Of a DNA stretch of 64,000 nucleotides, positions 34,701 through 44,183 are shown piece after piece. Each line of letters starts with the position of its first letter. Position 1 is the stretch's first letter. Below the pieces are notes generated by a model, which worked only from the letters and a program-made list of their open reading frames with translations, did no database searches and had not been told where the DNA came from. The position numbers and the translations under genes were made by a program. The stretch is from Salinispora tropica CNB-440 (GTDB lineage Bacteria > Actinomycetota > Actinomycetes > Mycobacteriales > Micromonosporaceae), in the NCBI RefSeq assembly GCF_000016425.1, contig NC_009380.1:3910144-3974143 (forward strand), written 5' to 3'.

Positions 34701-35777
34701 ATGAACAACCGCCGTGTTCCACGCGCCCTGGCCGCCACCTCCGCTGCCCTGCTTACCCTCGGCGCCGCCGCCTGCTCCAGTGACGAGCCTTCCGATGCCG
34801 ACCCGCAGCGGGTTGACGTCGTCACCTCCTTCTATCCACTCCAGTTCCTGGCCCAGCAGGTTGGCGGTGACGCGGTCACTGTCAGCAACCTGGTCAAGCC
34901 CGGAGCCGAGCCGCACAGCGTCGAGCTGACTCCGAGCCAGGTCGGTGACGTGGCCGGGGCGGAGCTGATCGTCTACATCAAGGGCTTCCAACCGCAGGTC
35001 GACGAGGCCGTGCAGCAGAACTCGACCGACCGGGCGTTCGACGTCGCCACTGTCGAGCCGCTGCTCGACGCCATCGGAGACGGGCACGACCACGACCACG
35101 GGCACGAGGGCGAAGCCGGACACGAGGACGAGCACGGGCACGAGGGCGAAGCCGGACACGAGGGCGAAGCCGGACACGAGGACGAGGACGAGCACGGGCA
35201 CGAGGACGAGGGTGGCGCCGAGACGCCGGCGGAGCCGGACCACGAGGCGGAGCCCGGCAGCAAGGACCCGCATCTGTGGCTGGACCCCACCCGGCTCGCC
35301 ACCGTCGGCGACCAGCTCGCCGACCGGCTCGCCCAGGCCGACCCCGAGCACGCCACCGACTACACCGCCCGCGCGAAAGACCTCCGCGGCAAGCTGGAGC
35401 AGCTCGACGCGGAGTTCACCGCCGGTTTGGAGACCTGCCAGCGACGGGAGATCGTCGTCAGCCACACCGCCTTCGGCTACCTGACCACGCGTTACCAGCT
35501 GGAGCAGATCGGCATCTCCGGGCTGAGCCCGGAGCACGAGCCGTCACCGCAGCGGCTGGCCGAGGTCATCGAGGAGGCGAAGGAGCACCAGGCCACCACG
35601 ATCTTCTTCGAGACGCTGGTCAGCCCGAAGGTCGCCGAGACCATCGCGTCCCAGGTCGGGGCCGAGACCGCGGTGCTCGACCCGCTCGAGGGATTCGCCG
35701 CCGACAACGACGGGGACTACTTCTCGGTGATGCGTGCCAACCTCGCGGCGCTACAAACCGCACTGGACTGCGCGTGA
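34701..35777 (+). CDS. znuA: Zinc ABC transporter substrate-binding lipoprotein
   Basis: This 358-residue protein has a lipoprotein signal with Cys25 ([11 protein letters not shown]). It is a cluster A-I metal-binding protein with candidate zinc ligands His72 (GAEPHSVEL), His191 (DPHLWLDP), the His of [10 protein letters not shown], and an acidic residue near the end. Residues about 128-181 form an exceptionally long His/Asp/Glu-rich loop made of GHEGEA and GHEDE units, encoded by tandem DNA repeats. The loop is typical of zinc-specific ZnuA. ATG 34701 follows the Zur-like palindrome. It is the first gene of znuA-znuC-znuB. Confidence 0.93.
   Translation: MNNRRVPRALAATSAALLTLGAAACSSDEPSDADPQRVDVVTSFYPLQFLAQQVGGDAVTVSNLVKPGAEPHSVELTPSQVGDVAGAELIVYIKGFQPQVDEAVQQNSTDRAFDVATVEPLLDAIGDGHDHDHGHEGEAGHEDEHGHEGEAGHEGEAGHEDEDEHGHEDEGGAETPAEPDHEAEPGSKDPHLWLDPTRLATVGDQLADRLAQADPEHATDYTARAKDLRGKLEQLDAEFTAGLETCQRREIVVSHTAFGYLTTRYQLEQIGISGLSPEHEPSPQRLAEVIEEAKEHQATTIFFETLVSPKVAETIASQVGAETAVLDPLEGFAADNDGDYFSVMRANLAALQTALDCA
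35085..35212 (+). repeat. Tandem repeat encoding the ZnuA His-rich loop
   Basis: Short direct repeats such as CACGAGGGCGAAGCCGGA recur several times in frame. The repeat number may vary between strains by slippage, which would change the loop length without breaking the frame. Confidence 0.7.
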
Positions 35778-36535
35778 GCACACCCGTCATCACCGTCACG
35801 CGGGCGGCGATCGGCTATGAAGGCCGGGCCGTCCTGCGAGACGTCTCGCTGACGGTGACCGCCGGTGAGGTGGTGGCCGTTCTCGGCGCCAACGGCTCCG
35901 GCAAGTCCACCCTGATCCGGTCCGTGCTCGGGCTCGTCCCACTCAGCTCCGGCTCGGTCGAACTCTTCGACCAGCCGGCGCGGCGATTCCGTCAGTGGCA
36001 CCGCATCGGGTACGTCCCACAACGCCTCGGCGCCGGCGGCGGCGTACCCGCCTCCGTCCGCGAGGTGGTCGCGGCGGGCCGACTGGCCCGCCGCGGCATC
36101 CTGCGGCCACCCGGCCGCGCGGACCGGAAGGCGGTGGCGACCGCGCTGGCGGCGGTCGGTCTCGCCGACCGGACCGGTGACCCGGTCTCCACCCTCTCCG
36201 GCGGCCAGCAGCAGCGCGTCCTCATCGCCCGGGCCCTGGCCGGCGAGCCGGAGCTGCTGATCCTCGACGAGCCGACCGCTGGCGTGGACGCGGCGAGCCA
36301 GGAGGCGTTCGCCGGAGCACTCCAGGAATTCGTCGCCAACGGCGGCACCGTCCTGCTGGTCGCACACGAGTTGGGGCCGCTGCGGCCGCTGATCTCCCGA
36401 GCCGTTGTCGTGCACGGCGGTGGAATCGCTCACGACGGCCCGGTGCCCGAGCCGGCCGGCCACCACGCCGACCCCGCCCACGACCACGTGCATCCGCACG
36501 GTCCCATCGAGCCTGCTGGTCTCTGGAGCGCGTGA
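35774..36535 (+). CDS. znuC: Zinc ABC transporter ATP-binding protein
   Basis: This 253-residue ATPase shows Walker [11 protein letters not shown], signature LSGGQQQRV, Walker [13 protein letters not shown] and the H-loop LLVAHELG. The C-terminus is His-rich ([15 protein letters not shown]), matching zinc handling. The GTG start overlaps the znuA stop by 4 nt (GTGA) and the stop is one nucleotide before znuB. It drives zinc uptake through ZnuB. Confidence 0.93.
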   Translation: MSTPVITVTRAAIGYEGRAVLRDVSLTVTAGEVVAVLGANGSGKSTLIRSVLGLVPLSSGSVELFDQPARRFRQWHRIGYVPQRLGAGGGVPASVREVVAAGRLARRGILRPPGRADRKAVATALAAVGLADRTGDPVSTLSGGQQQRVLIARALAGEPELLILDEPTAGVDAASQEAFAGALQEFVANGGTVLLVAHELGPLRPLISRAVVVHGGGIAHDGPVPEPAGHHADPAHDHVHPHGPIEPAGLWSA

Positions 36536-36536
36536 C

Positions 36537-37412
36537 ATGGAACTCTTCCAGTACCCGTACATGCAACGTGCGCTGGTCGGCGCGCTGGTCATCGGCCTGG
36601 CCGCCCCGGCGCTCGGCATCTACCTGGTGCAGCGGCGGCTGGCACTGATCGGTGACGGCGTCGGGCACATGGCGCTCACCGGCGTCGGCGCCGGCCTGCT
36701 GCTCAACCGCTCCCCGGTTCTGGTGGCGGTGATCGTGGCCAGCCTCGGCGCAATCACCGTCGAGTTGGTTCGGGCCCGCGGTCGCACCTCCGGTGACCTG
36801 GCGCTCGCCCTGCTCTTCTACGGGGGCATCGCCGGCGGCGTGATGCTCGTCGGGCTCTCCGACAGCACCAGCACGAGCCTCAACGCGTACCTCTTCGGCT
36901 CGCTCTCCACCATTACCCCCACCGACCTGACCACGATCGCGGTGCTCGGTGCGGCGATCCTGGTCACGATGCTGGCGCTACGCCCGGCGCTCTTCGCCAT
37001 CTGCCACGACGAGGAGTACGCCCGGGTCTCCGGGCTGCCCGTCCAAGCCCTCAACCTGCTCCTCGCGGTCGCCACGGCGGTCACCGTCACGATCGCGATG
37101 CGTGCCGTCGGCGTCCTGCTGATCAGCGCACTGATGGTGGTGCCGGTCGCCGCCGCCCAGCAGGTCACCCGCGGCTTCCGGAGCACGATGACGGCCGCCA
37201 TGGCGCTCGGCCTCTTCGCCGCCGGGTCGGGCGTGTACGTGGCGGCCAACGCCGACACCGCCCCCGGCGCGTCGGTGGTGCTGATGGCGATCGCCGCGTT
37301 CGCGGTGGTGGCGCTCGGTGGCGCGGGCTGGCGGAGGCTACGACGACGGCGGGTCATTACGGCTGATGTGCCGGCCGTGGAGCCGCACGAGGTGGTGCTG
37401 AGTCGGTCCTGA
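36537..37412 (+). CDS. znuB: Zinc ABC transporter permease
   Basis: This 291-residue ABC-3 family permease has about eight helices, with the conserved QRRLALIGDGVGHMAL segment near the N-terminus and AICHDEEYARVSGLPV as the ATPase-coupling loop. One nucleotide separates it from znuC. It forms the membrane channel of the zinc importer. Confidence 0.93.
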   Translation: MELFQYPYMQRALVGALVIGLAAPALGIYLVQRRLALIGDGVGHMALTGVGAGLLLNRSPVLVAVIVASLGAITVELVRARGRTSGDLALALLFYGGIAGGVMLVGLSDSTSTSLNAYLFGSLSTITPTDLTTIAVLGAAILVTMLALRPALFAICHDEEYARVSGLPVQALNLLLAVATAVTVTIAMRAVGVLLISALMVVPVAAAQQVTRGFRSTMTAAMALGLFAAGSGVYVAANADTAPGASVVLMAIAAFAVVALGGAGWRRLRRRRVITADVPAVEPHEVVLSRS

Positions 37413-37449
37413 CCAACGGCACGACCTGTGGATTGGTTACCGTTAGCCG

Positions 37450-37761
37450 GTGAGCAGCGGTTCCGGCTACGACGCCTTCGAGGGTGCGAGCGAGCTGCTG
37501 CGTGCCCTCTCTGCCCCGATCCGGCTGGCCATTGTCAGCCAACTCGCCGAGGGCGAACGGTGCGTACACGAGCTGGTCAACCAGCTCGGTGCCGCGCAGC
37601 CACTGGTTTCCCAGCACCTGCGGGTGCTCCGCGGCGCCGGGGTGGTGCGGGGCTCCCGACGTGGGCGAGAGATCGCCTACACGCTGGTTGACGAACACGT
37701 CGCACACATCGTGGCGGACGCGGTCAGCCACGCCAGCGAGCAGACCGCCGCCCCCAGCTGA
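37450..37761 (+). CDS. ArsR/SmtB-family zinc-responsive regulator
   Basis: This 103-residue winged-helix protein has a recognition helix QPLVSQHLRVLRGAG and a wing SRRGREIAYTL. Its C-terminal helix contains Asp81, His83, His94 and Glu97 in the spacing D-x-H-x10-H-x2-E, the alpha-5 zinc-sensing site of SmtB/CzrA-type proteins. It follows znuB by 37 nt in the same direction and is probably in the operon. In characterised members, zinc binding releases the DNA. Here it could control zinc homeostasis beside Zur. The GTG start lacks a clear RBS. Confidence 0.85.
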   Translation: MSSGSGYDAFEGASELLRALSAPIRLAIVSQLAEGERCVHELVNQLGAAQPLVSQHLRVLRGAGVVRGSRRGREIAYTLVDEHVAHIVADAVSHASEQTAAPS

Positions 37762-37765
37762 GAAC

Positions 37766-38596
37766 TCACCTCGGGTCGCGAACCCGTGCCACGATCGCGT
37801 CGGCGAGCGGCGCTGGTGCCCGGTCCGGAATCCAGTGACTCACCCCGGTCAGCTCGACGAAGCGGTAGTCACCGGTCACGTGGGCGGCGCAGGCCTCGGC
37901 GGCGGTACGGCCAATCGCGACGTCCCGGTCACTCCAGACGTACGTCGTCGGCACCGGCACCGGCCCGACGGCCGCCAGGTCACCGCGGGACATCGCCCGG
38001 TACCAGTTCAGGGCGGCGCTCAACGCGCCCGGCGCGCGCATCCGCTCGACGTACGCGGCCACCCGCTCGGCGTCGCCGGCTCCGGCCAGCATCCGGCGCA
38101 GCCCGGTCGCCCGCAGCGCCAGCAGCACCGCCTCCGCCGTGCCTTCCCGCCGGAACAGCCGCATGTACGCCGAGCGGGCCCGCTGCGACCGGTCGGTGAT
38201 GAGGGCGTGGGCCAAGGCCCCCGGGTGCGGCACGGAGACCGCGGTCAGGGACCGCACCCGGGCCGGATGCTCAGCAGCGATGGCCCAGCCGACAGCCGCG
38301 CCCCAGTCATGCCCGACCACGTGCGCGGTGGCGATGCCGAGACGCTCCAGCACCGCCACCGCGTCGCCGACCAGCTCACCGAGGCGGTACGCGGAAACCG
38401 CCGCCGGACGGGCGCCGGGCGAATAGCCGCGCTGATCGAGTGCGTATGTGCGCAACCCGGCGGCGTGCAGGAGTGGCACCACGTCGGCCCATACCCCACT
38501 GTGCTGGGGGAAGCCGTGCAGCAGGAGCACCGGCGGGCCGGCCGCCGGGCCACCGACGTGGAGATCGAAGGCGAAACCTCGGACATCGATGCGCAT
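37766..38596 (-). CDS. Alpha/beta hydrolase, epoxide-hydrolase type
   Basis: This 276-residue enzyme has the oxyanion-hole motif LLLHGFPQH, nucleophile Asp97 in VVGHDWGAAVGW, an acidic residue in VWSDRDVAIG and the His in GVSHWIPD. Asp in place of Ser at the nucleophile points to epoxide hydrolase or haloalkane dehalogenase chemistry. The ATG at 38596 starts the homologous part. The gene converges on the ArsR gene with a 4-nt gap and no terminator was seen between them. Confidence 0.85.
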   Translation of the reverse strand: MRIDVRGFAFDLHVGGPAAGPPVLLLHGFPQHSGVWADVVPLLHAAGLRTYALDQRGYSPGARPAAVSAYRLGELVGDAVAVLERLGIATAHVVGHDWGAAVGWAIAAEHPARVRSLTAVSVPHPGALAHALITDRSQRARSAYMRLFRREGTAEAVLLALRATGLRRMLAGAGDAERVAAYVERMRAPGALSAALNWYRAMSRGDLAAVGPVPVPTTYVWSDRDVAIGRTAAEACAAHVTGDYRFVELTGVSHWIPDRAPAPLADAIVARVRDPR

Positions 38597-38705
38597 GATC
38601 GGCAGCCTACTCGGAGTTCGCCGGAGGAACCCCTGTCGGACCGTACCGATGTCCCTTTGTTGAAGGATCTTCGGAGGTGCTAGCGTCGGTCGCACATTTT
38701 CACCT

Positions 38706-38799
<94 letters not shown>

Positions 38800-38877
38800 C
38801 TTCCAGTCGTGCCGTCGTCCGGCCCACCGGACGTGGACGTGCCCCCTCCTGTTCCCCGGAGCAGACAGGGAAGACAG

Positions 38878-39474
38878 ATGAGCAAAACCACCGTAACGAC
38901 CAACCGCTGGCGCACCGTCGATGTCGTGGTCGCCGCCGTCATCGCCGTCACCTTCGGCGTCATCTTCTGGGCATGGGGACTGCTCTGGAACGTCGTCACC
39001 CCGGCGTTCGCCTTCCTCCCGGCGACACAGGCCATCATGTACGGCGTCTGGCTGATCCCGGCGGTACTCGGCGGCCTGGTGATCCGCCGCCCCGGCGCGG
39101 CGCTGTTCTGCGAGACGGTGGCCGCGGTGGTGTCCGTGCTGCTCGGCTCCGAGTGGGGCAGCATCACCATCCTCCAGGGCCTGTCCCAGGGAATCGGCGC
39201 CGAACTGGCCTTCGCGGCCTTCCGCTACCGCTCCTTCCGGCGGCCCACGGCGCTGCTCGCGGGTGCCCTGACCGGTCTCGGCGCGGCCGTCTTCGACTTC
39301 TTCGTCTGGAACGGCGAATACGCGCTGGGCAGCTACCGGATCCCGTACGCGCTGCTGACGATCGCCAGTGCCACCGCCATCGCCGGAGTCGGCGCCTGGA
39401 GCCTGACCCGCGCCCTGGCCAAGACGGGCGTGCTGGACCGGTTCCCCGCCGGCCGCGAACGAACCACCATCTGA
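38878..39474 (+). CDS. ykoE: ECF transporter substrate-specific component, thiamine/HMP type
   Basis: This 198-residue membrane protein has six predicted helices, beginning WRTVDVVVAAVIAVTFGVIF and containing ATQAIMYGVWLIPAVLGGLV, the YkoE pattern. It binds a thiamine precursor (hydroxymethylpyrimidine or thiamine) in an energy-coupling-factor transporter. The ATG at 38878 is preceded by AGGGAAGA. It lies directly under the TPP riboswitch and upstream of the ATPase and T-component genes. Confidence 0.9.
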   Translation: MSKTTVTTNRWRTVDVVVAAVIAVTFGVIFWAWGLLWNVVTPAFAFLPATQAIMYGVWLIPAVLGGLVIRRPGAALFCETVAAVVSVLLGSEWGSITILQGLSQGIGAELAFAAFRYRSFRRPTALLAGALTGLGAAVFDFFVWNGEYALGSYRIPYALLTIASATAIAGVGAWSLTRALAKTGVLDRFPAGRERTTI

Positions 39475-39580
39475 GCACCGTGTCGATCGAGAGGTCGGTG
39501 CCACAGACCGCGCTCGAGTGTGCGCGCAGCACCCGGCTCGGCGTGGACAAACCCCGCACGCGGCTCCGGGACGGCGGCCG

Positions 39581-41008
39581 GTGAGCGCAGTCCGGTTGCG
39601 GGGCTTCGGGTGGCGGCACGCGGGGCGGAAACGGTGGGCCGTACGCGGGCTCGACCTACGGATCGAGCACGGCGAACGGGTCCTCCTGCTGGGGGCCTCC
39701 GGGGCGGGTAAGAGCACCCTGCTCGCCGCGCTGGCCGGGCTGCTACCCGAGGACTCCGGCGAACAGGAAGGCACCGTCGAGATCGACGGCCGGGATCCGC
39801 GCACGGCCCGAGAAGAGGTCGGCCTGCTCTTCCAGGACCCGGAGACCCAGCTGGTGATGGCGCGCTGCGGCGACGACGTCGCCTTCGGCCCCGAAAACCG
39901 CGGGCTACCCGCCGAGCAGATCTGGCCGCGGGTGGACGAGGCACTGCATCGGGTTGGCTTCCGCTACGGCCGGGACCGACCGACCGCTGCCCTCTCCGGG
40001 GGCGAACAGCAGCGGCTCGCCCTCGCCGGGGTGCTCGCGCTCCGCCCGAGCCTGCTGCTGCTCGACGAGCCGACCGCCAACCTGGACCCGGCCGGTGCGG
40101 CGCTGATCCGCGACGCGGTCGCCACGGCGCTCGACACCGACACCACCCTGCTCCTCGTCGAGCACCGGCTCGCCGAGGCGCTGCCGCTGGTTGACCGGGT
40201 GGTCGTGCTGGCACCCGGCGGCGGCGTCCAGGCCGACGGCACCCCGCAGGCAGTCTTCGCCGCGCACGGCGAGGCGCTCGCCGCCGAGGGGGTCTGGGTG
40301 CCGGGTCATCCGGCGCCACGGCGGCGGGCCACCACCGCCGCCGGGTCGGAGTTGCTCGCCGCCGACGAACTCGCCCTGCCGCCCCGGCTGGCCACCGTCT
40401 CCCTCACCGTGCGGGCCGGCGAGGCGCTCGCCGTCCACGGACCCAACGGCGCCGGGAAGTCCACCCTGGCCCTCCTGCTGGGTGGGCTGCTCGCACCGGC
40501 GGCGGGCCGGGTCACCGCAACGGCAGAGCTGGCCGGCGGCGACGCCCGCACCCCGCCGCACCGATGGCGGGCACCGGCGCTGGTGGGCCGGATCGGTTCG
40601 GTCTTCCAGGACCCGGAACACCAGTTCGTCACCGCCACCGTCGCCGACGAGCTGGCGCTGGGCCCACGCCGCACCGGCCGAACCGAGGCGCAGGTCCGCA
40701 CCACCGTGGACGCGCTGCTCGACCGGCTCCGCCTGGCGGCGCTCGCCGAGGCCAACCCGTACACCCTCTCCGGTGGCGAGGCGCGGCGGCTGAGCGTGGC
40801 GACGGCCCTGGCCACCGCGCCCCGCCTGCTCGTCTGCGACGAGCCCACCTTCGGCCAGGACCGACGGACCTGGCGGGAGCTGGTGGAGCTCTTCGCCGAG
40901 CTGCGCGACAACGGGCACGGTCTGGTCACAGTGACCCACGACACGGAGTTCATCGCCGCGCTGGCCGACCGTCAGGTAGGGCTCGAACATCCGGGCAGCA
41001 CCCCATGA
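39581..41008 (+). CDS. ykoD: ECF transporter ATPase with two fused ATP-binding domains
   Basis: This 475-residue protein has two complete ABC domains. The first has Walker A GASGAGKST, signature LSGGEQQRLAL and Walker B LLLLDEPTANLD. The second has Walker A GPNGAGKST, signature LSGGEARRLS and Walker B LLVCDEPTFGQD. The fusion is typical of YkoD. GTG 39581 (VSAVRL) was chosen; the frame is open to 39518. The stop overlaps the ykoC start by 4 nt (ATGA). Confidence 0.92.
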   Translation: MSAVRLRGFGWRHAGRKRWAVRGLDLRIEHGERVLLLGASGAGKSTLLAALAGLLPEDSGEQEGTVEIDGRDPRTAREEVGLLFQDPETQLVMARCGDDVAFGPENRGLPAEQIWPRVDEALHRVGFRYGRDRPTAALSGGEQQRLALAGVLALRPSLLLLDEPTANLDPAGAALIRDAVATALDTDTTLLLVEHRLAEALPLVDRVVVLAPGGGVQADGTPQAVFAAHGEALAAEGVWVPGHPAPRRRATTAAGSELLAADELALPPRLATVSLTVRAGEALAVHGPNGAGKSTLALLLGGLLAPAAGRVTATAELAGGDARTPPHRWRAPALVGRIGSVFQDPEHQFVTATVADELALGPRRTGRTEAQVRTTVDALLDRLRLAALAEANPYTLSGGEARRLSVATALATAPRLLVCDEPTFGQDRRTWRELVELFAELRDNGHGLVTVTHDTEFIAALADRQVGLEHPGSTP

Positions 41009-41802
41009 ACCTCGAACCGGTGGCCCGACCGGACGCCCCGCTGGCCCGGCGCAACCCGGTGGCGAAGCTGGCGGCGGCGCTGCTCTGCTCGATCATCCTG
41101 ATCGCCACCCTCGACCCGGTGGCGCCGGCCATCGCCATCGCCGTCGAGCTGGCCCTGCTACCGCTGTTCGGCGTACGGCTACGAGTGCTCGCCCGGCGGG
41201 CCCTGCCGCTGCTGGTCAGCGCGGTCGGCATCCTCGTGACCCTGGTGCTCTTCGCCGCCGAACGCTCCGGGCGGATCCTCGTCGAGGCCGGCCCGTTCCT
41301 GATCACCTCCGGCGTGCTGATCACCGCGCTCGGTCTGGTGCTACGCATGTTCGCGGTGGCCCTGCCGGGAGTGATCGTGGTTGCGACCACCGACCCGACC
41401 GATCTGGCCGACGCGCTGGTGCAGAACGCCAAGCTGCCCGCCCGGTTCGCCTACGGGGCACTGGCGGCTTTCCGGCTGGTGCCGCTGCTCGCTCAGGAAT
41501 GGCAAATGATCAGCATGGCCCGGCGGGCCCGAGGCGTTGACGCCGGCCGGAACCCGCTGGCCCGACTGCGGCTCTTCGGGTCCACGGCGTTCACGCTGCT
41601 GGTCGGCGCGATCCGCCGCGGGACCCGACTCGCGGTGGCGATGGACGCGCGTGGCTTCGACGCCATGACACCCCGGTCGGTGGCCCGCCGCCAACACTTC
41701 GGCCGCGCCGACGGTCTCCTGATCGCGGGCGCGGCGGTGCTGGCCGGCGCCGCGCTCGCGGTCAGCATCGCCACCGGCACGTTCCGACCCCTCATCGGCT
41801 GA
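41005..41802 (+). CDS. ykoC: ECF transporter transmembrane T component
   Basis: This 265-residue CbiQ-type membrane protein has about five helices and the coupling motifs ARRARGVDAG and AMDARGFDAM (A-R-G type), which contact the ATPase domains. It completes the riboswitch-controlled ykoE-ykoD-ykoC transporter for thiamine or its pyrimidine precursor. It is translationally coupled to ykoD. Confidence 0.9.
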   Translation: MNLEPVARPDAPLARRNPVAKLAAALLCSIILIATLDPVAPAIAIAVELALLPLFGVRLRVLARRALPLLVSAVGILVTLVLFAAERSGRILVEAGPFLITSGVLITALGLVLRMFAVALPGVIVVATTDPTDLADALVQNAKLPARFAYGALAAFRLVPLLAQEWQMISMARRARGVDAGRNPLARLRLFGSTAFTLLVGAIRRGTRLAVAMDARGFDAMTPRSVARRQHFGRADGLLIAGAAVLAGAALAVSIATGTFRPLIG

Positions 41803-41913
41803 CCCGCCGAAGCGCACACCACCACGAGGTGGGGGGCGACTGTCGGTCAGTGGGCCCCCGGGACGTGGAGCGCGATACGGTCACAGACGGAGATCGAGGC
41901 GGAGGTGGCACGG

Positions 41914-43350
41914 ATGAACGGGCAGGCACAGATCGGCGTTACCGGGCTGGCGGTGATGGGGCGCAACCTCGCCCGGAACCTGGCCCGCAACGGCTTCGTC
42001 GTGGCGGTGCACAACCGCTCCCCGGAACGGACCCGCCGGCTGATCGCCGAGCACGGTGCGGAGGGACGGTTCGTCCCCACCGACTCGCTGGCCGACTTCG
42101 TCGCCGCGCTGGAGCGCCCGCGGGCGGTTATCACGATGGTCAAGGCCGGTGCGCCGACCGACGCCGTTATTGACGAGTTGGTGCCGCTGCTCGATGCCGG
42201 CGACATCATCGTCGACTGCGGCAACGCCCACTTCGCCGACACCCGGCGGCGCGAGGAGGCGCTGCGCAAGCAGGGGTTGCACTTCGTTGGCACCGGTGTC
42301 TCCGGTGGCGAGGAAGGCGCGCTGTGGGGGCCGAGCATCATGCCGGGCGGCTCGGACGAGTCTTACCAGAAGCTGGGGCCGATCTTCGAACAGATCGCGG
42401 CGCAGGTGGACGGGGAGCCCTGCTGCCGTCATATCGGGCCGGACGGAGCCGGCCACTTCGTCAAGATGGTCCACAACGGCATCGAGTACGCCGACATGCA
42501 GCTCATCGCCGAGGCGTACGACCTCCTGCGGGCCGGGCTGGAGGCGACCCCGGCCGAGCTGGCGGAGATCTTCCGGGAGTGGAACTCCGGCGAGCTCGAG
42601 TCGTTCCTCATCGAGATCACCGCTGAGGTGCTCGGACACACCGACGCCAGCACCGGGCAGGCCTTCGTGGACATCGTGCTCGACCAGGCGGAGCAGAAGG
42701 GCACCGGACGCTGGACCGTGCAGAACGCCCTGGACCTGGGCATCCCGATCACCGGCATCGCCGAGGCGACGTTCGCGCGTTCCCTCTCCGGGCACGCCGG
42801 CCAGCGAGCGGCCACCCGCCGCGCGTTCGCCGGCACGGAACCGACCTGGCGGGTCGAGGATCGGGGCGCCTTCGTGGAGGACGTTCGACGCGCGCTGCTG
42901 GCCAGCAAGATCGTCGCGTACGCACAGGGCTTCGACCACATTCGGGCCGGCAGCCAAGAGTACGACTGGGACATCGACCTGGGCGGCACCGCCACGATCT
43001 GGCGGGGCGGATGCATCATCCGGGCGAACTTCCTCGACCGGATCCGGCAGGCGTACGACGACCAGCCCGATCTGCCCACGCTCCTGGTGGCGCCGTGGTT
43101 CGCCGATGCCGTACGCGCCGGATTGTCGGGGTGGCGGCGGGTGGTCGCCGAGGCTGCCCACGCCGGTGTGCCCACCCCCGCGTTCGCCTCGTCCCTGTCC
43201 TACTTCGACGCCCTGCGCGCGAACCGTCTACCGGCAGCCCTGATCCAGGGTCTGCGGGACAACTTCGGCGCACACACCTACCGCCGAGTTGACCGCGACG
43301 GCTCCTTCCACACGCTCTGGGCCGGTGACCGTAGTGAGGTCGAAGCCTGA
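41914..43350 (+). CDS. gnd: 6-phosphogluconate dehydrogenase, NADP-dependent (decarboxylating)
   Basis: This 478-residue enzyme converts 6-phosphogluconate to ribulose 5-phosphate. The N-terminal nucleotide motif is GVTGLAVMGRNLARNLA. The family signature is GAGHFVKMVHNGIEYADMQ, and FVGTGVSGGEEGALWGPSIM also matches. The long form fits the classical pentose-phosphate enzyme. ATG 41914 has GGAGG 8 nt upstream; a GTG at 41905 is less likely. It ends in a hairpin shared with uppS. Confidence 0.95.
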   Translation: MNGQAQIGVTGLAVMGRNLARNLARNGFVVAVHNRSPERTRRLIAEHGAEGRFVPTDSLADFVAALERPRAVITMVKAGAPTDAVIDELVPLLDAGDIIVDCGNAHFADTRRREEALRKQGLHFVGTGVSGGEEGALWGPSIMPGGSDESYQKLGPIFEQIAAQVDGEPCCRHIGPDGAGHFVKMVHNGIEYADMQLIAEAYDLLRAGLEATPAELAEIFREWNSGELESFLIEITAEVLGHTDASTGQAFVDIVLDQAEQKGTGRWTVQNALDLGIPITGIAEATFARSLSGHAGQRAATRRAFAGTEPTWRVEDRGAFVEDVRRALLASKIVAYAQGFDHIRAGSQEYDWDIDLGGTATIWRGGCIIRANFLDRIRQAYDDQPDLPTLLVAPWFADAVRAGLSGWRRVVAEAAHAGVPTPAFASSLSYFDALRANRLPAALIQGLRDNFGAHTYRRVDRDGSFHTLWAGDRSEVEA

Positions 43351-43370
43351 CCCCGGATACCGGGGTCAGG
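43346..43370. terminator. Shared bidirectional terminator of gnd and uppS
   Basis: CCTGACCCCGG and CCGGGGTCAGG form a perfect 11-bp stem around ATA. The stem contains the stop codons of both convergent genes (43348-43350 and 43366-43368). Confidence 0.65.
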
Positions 43371-44178
43371 TGGTAGGCGCCACCGGGTTCGGCAGCGCCC
43401 CGCCGAACCGGCGGTCCCGCTGGGCGTAGAGCTCGCAGGCGTACCAGAGGTGGCGGCGGTCAAAGTCCGGCCAGAGCGTGTCCAGGAAGACCATTTCGGC
43501 GTAGGCGCTCTGCCAGAGCAGGAAGTTCGAGGTGCGTTGCTCTCCGGAGGGGCGCAGGAAGAGATCCACGTCGGGGACCTCCGGGTGGTAGAGGTAGCGG
43601 GCCAGAGTCTTCTCGGTGACCTTGGCCGGGTCGAGCCGGCCGGCCGCGACCTCCCGGGCGATCGCGGCGGCGGCGTCGGCGATCTCGGCCTGCCCGCCAT
43701 AGTTGACGCAGAACTGTAGGGTAAGCGTCGAGTTGCCCTGGGACAGTTCCTCGGCCGCCTGCAGCTCGGAGATGACGCTCTTCCACAGTCGCCCGGACCG
43801 GCCCGACCAGACGACCCGTACGCCCAGGTCGACGAGTTGGTCACGACGGCGACGGATCACGTCCCGGTTGAAGCCCATCAGGAAGCGCACCTCGTCTGGC
43901 GAGCGCCGCCAGTTCTCCGTCGAGAACGCGTACGCCGACAAGTACGGGATACCCAACTCGATCGCGCCCTCGATGGCGTCGAAGAGGGAGAACTCTCCCG
44001 CCTCGTGCCCTTTTGTACGCGGGAGCCCGCGCTCCTTGGCCCACCGGCCGTTGCCGTCCATCACCACCGCGACGTGCCGCGGCAACGCCTCGGCGGGCAG
44101 CGCTGGTGGCCGGGCGCCGGACGGATGAGGGGTGGGTGGCGCCGGCGCGCGGCCGCGTCGCCTGGTCGATCGGATCAC
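43366..44178 (-). CDS. uppS: Undecaprenyl (polyprenyl) diphosphate synthase, cis type
   Basis: This 270-residue cis-prenyltransferase makes the lipid carrier for cell-wall synthesis. The catalytic Asp41 lies in [19 protein letters not shown]. Other conserved segments are [15 protein letters not shown] and the C-terminal [21 protein letters not shown] 44178 follows GGGAG; the open frame further upstream overlaps recO and is not conserved. It is 5 nt downstream of recO. Confidence 0.93.
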   Translation of the reverse strand: MIRSTRRRGRAPAPPTPHPSGARPPALPAEALPRHVAVVMDGNGRWAKERGLPRTKGHEAGEFSLFDAIEGAIELGIPYLSAYAFSTENWRRSPDEVRFLMGFNRDVIRRRRDQLVDLGVRVVWSGRSGRLWKSVISELQAAEELSQGNSTLTLQFCVNYGGQAEIADAAAAIAREVAAGRLDPAKVTEKTLARYLYHPEVPDVDLFLRPSGEQRTSNFLLWQSAYAEMVFLDTLWPDFDRRHLWYACELYAQRDRRFGGALPNPVAPTT

Positions 44179-44183
44179 TCGGT

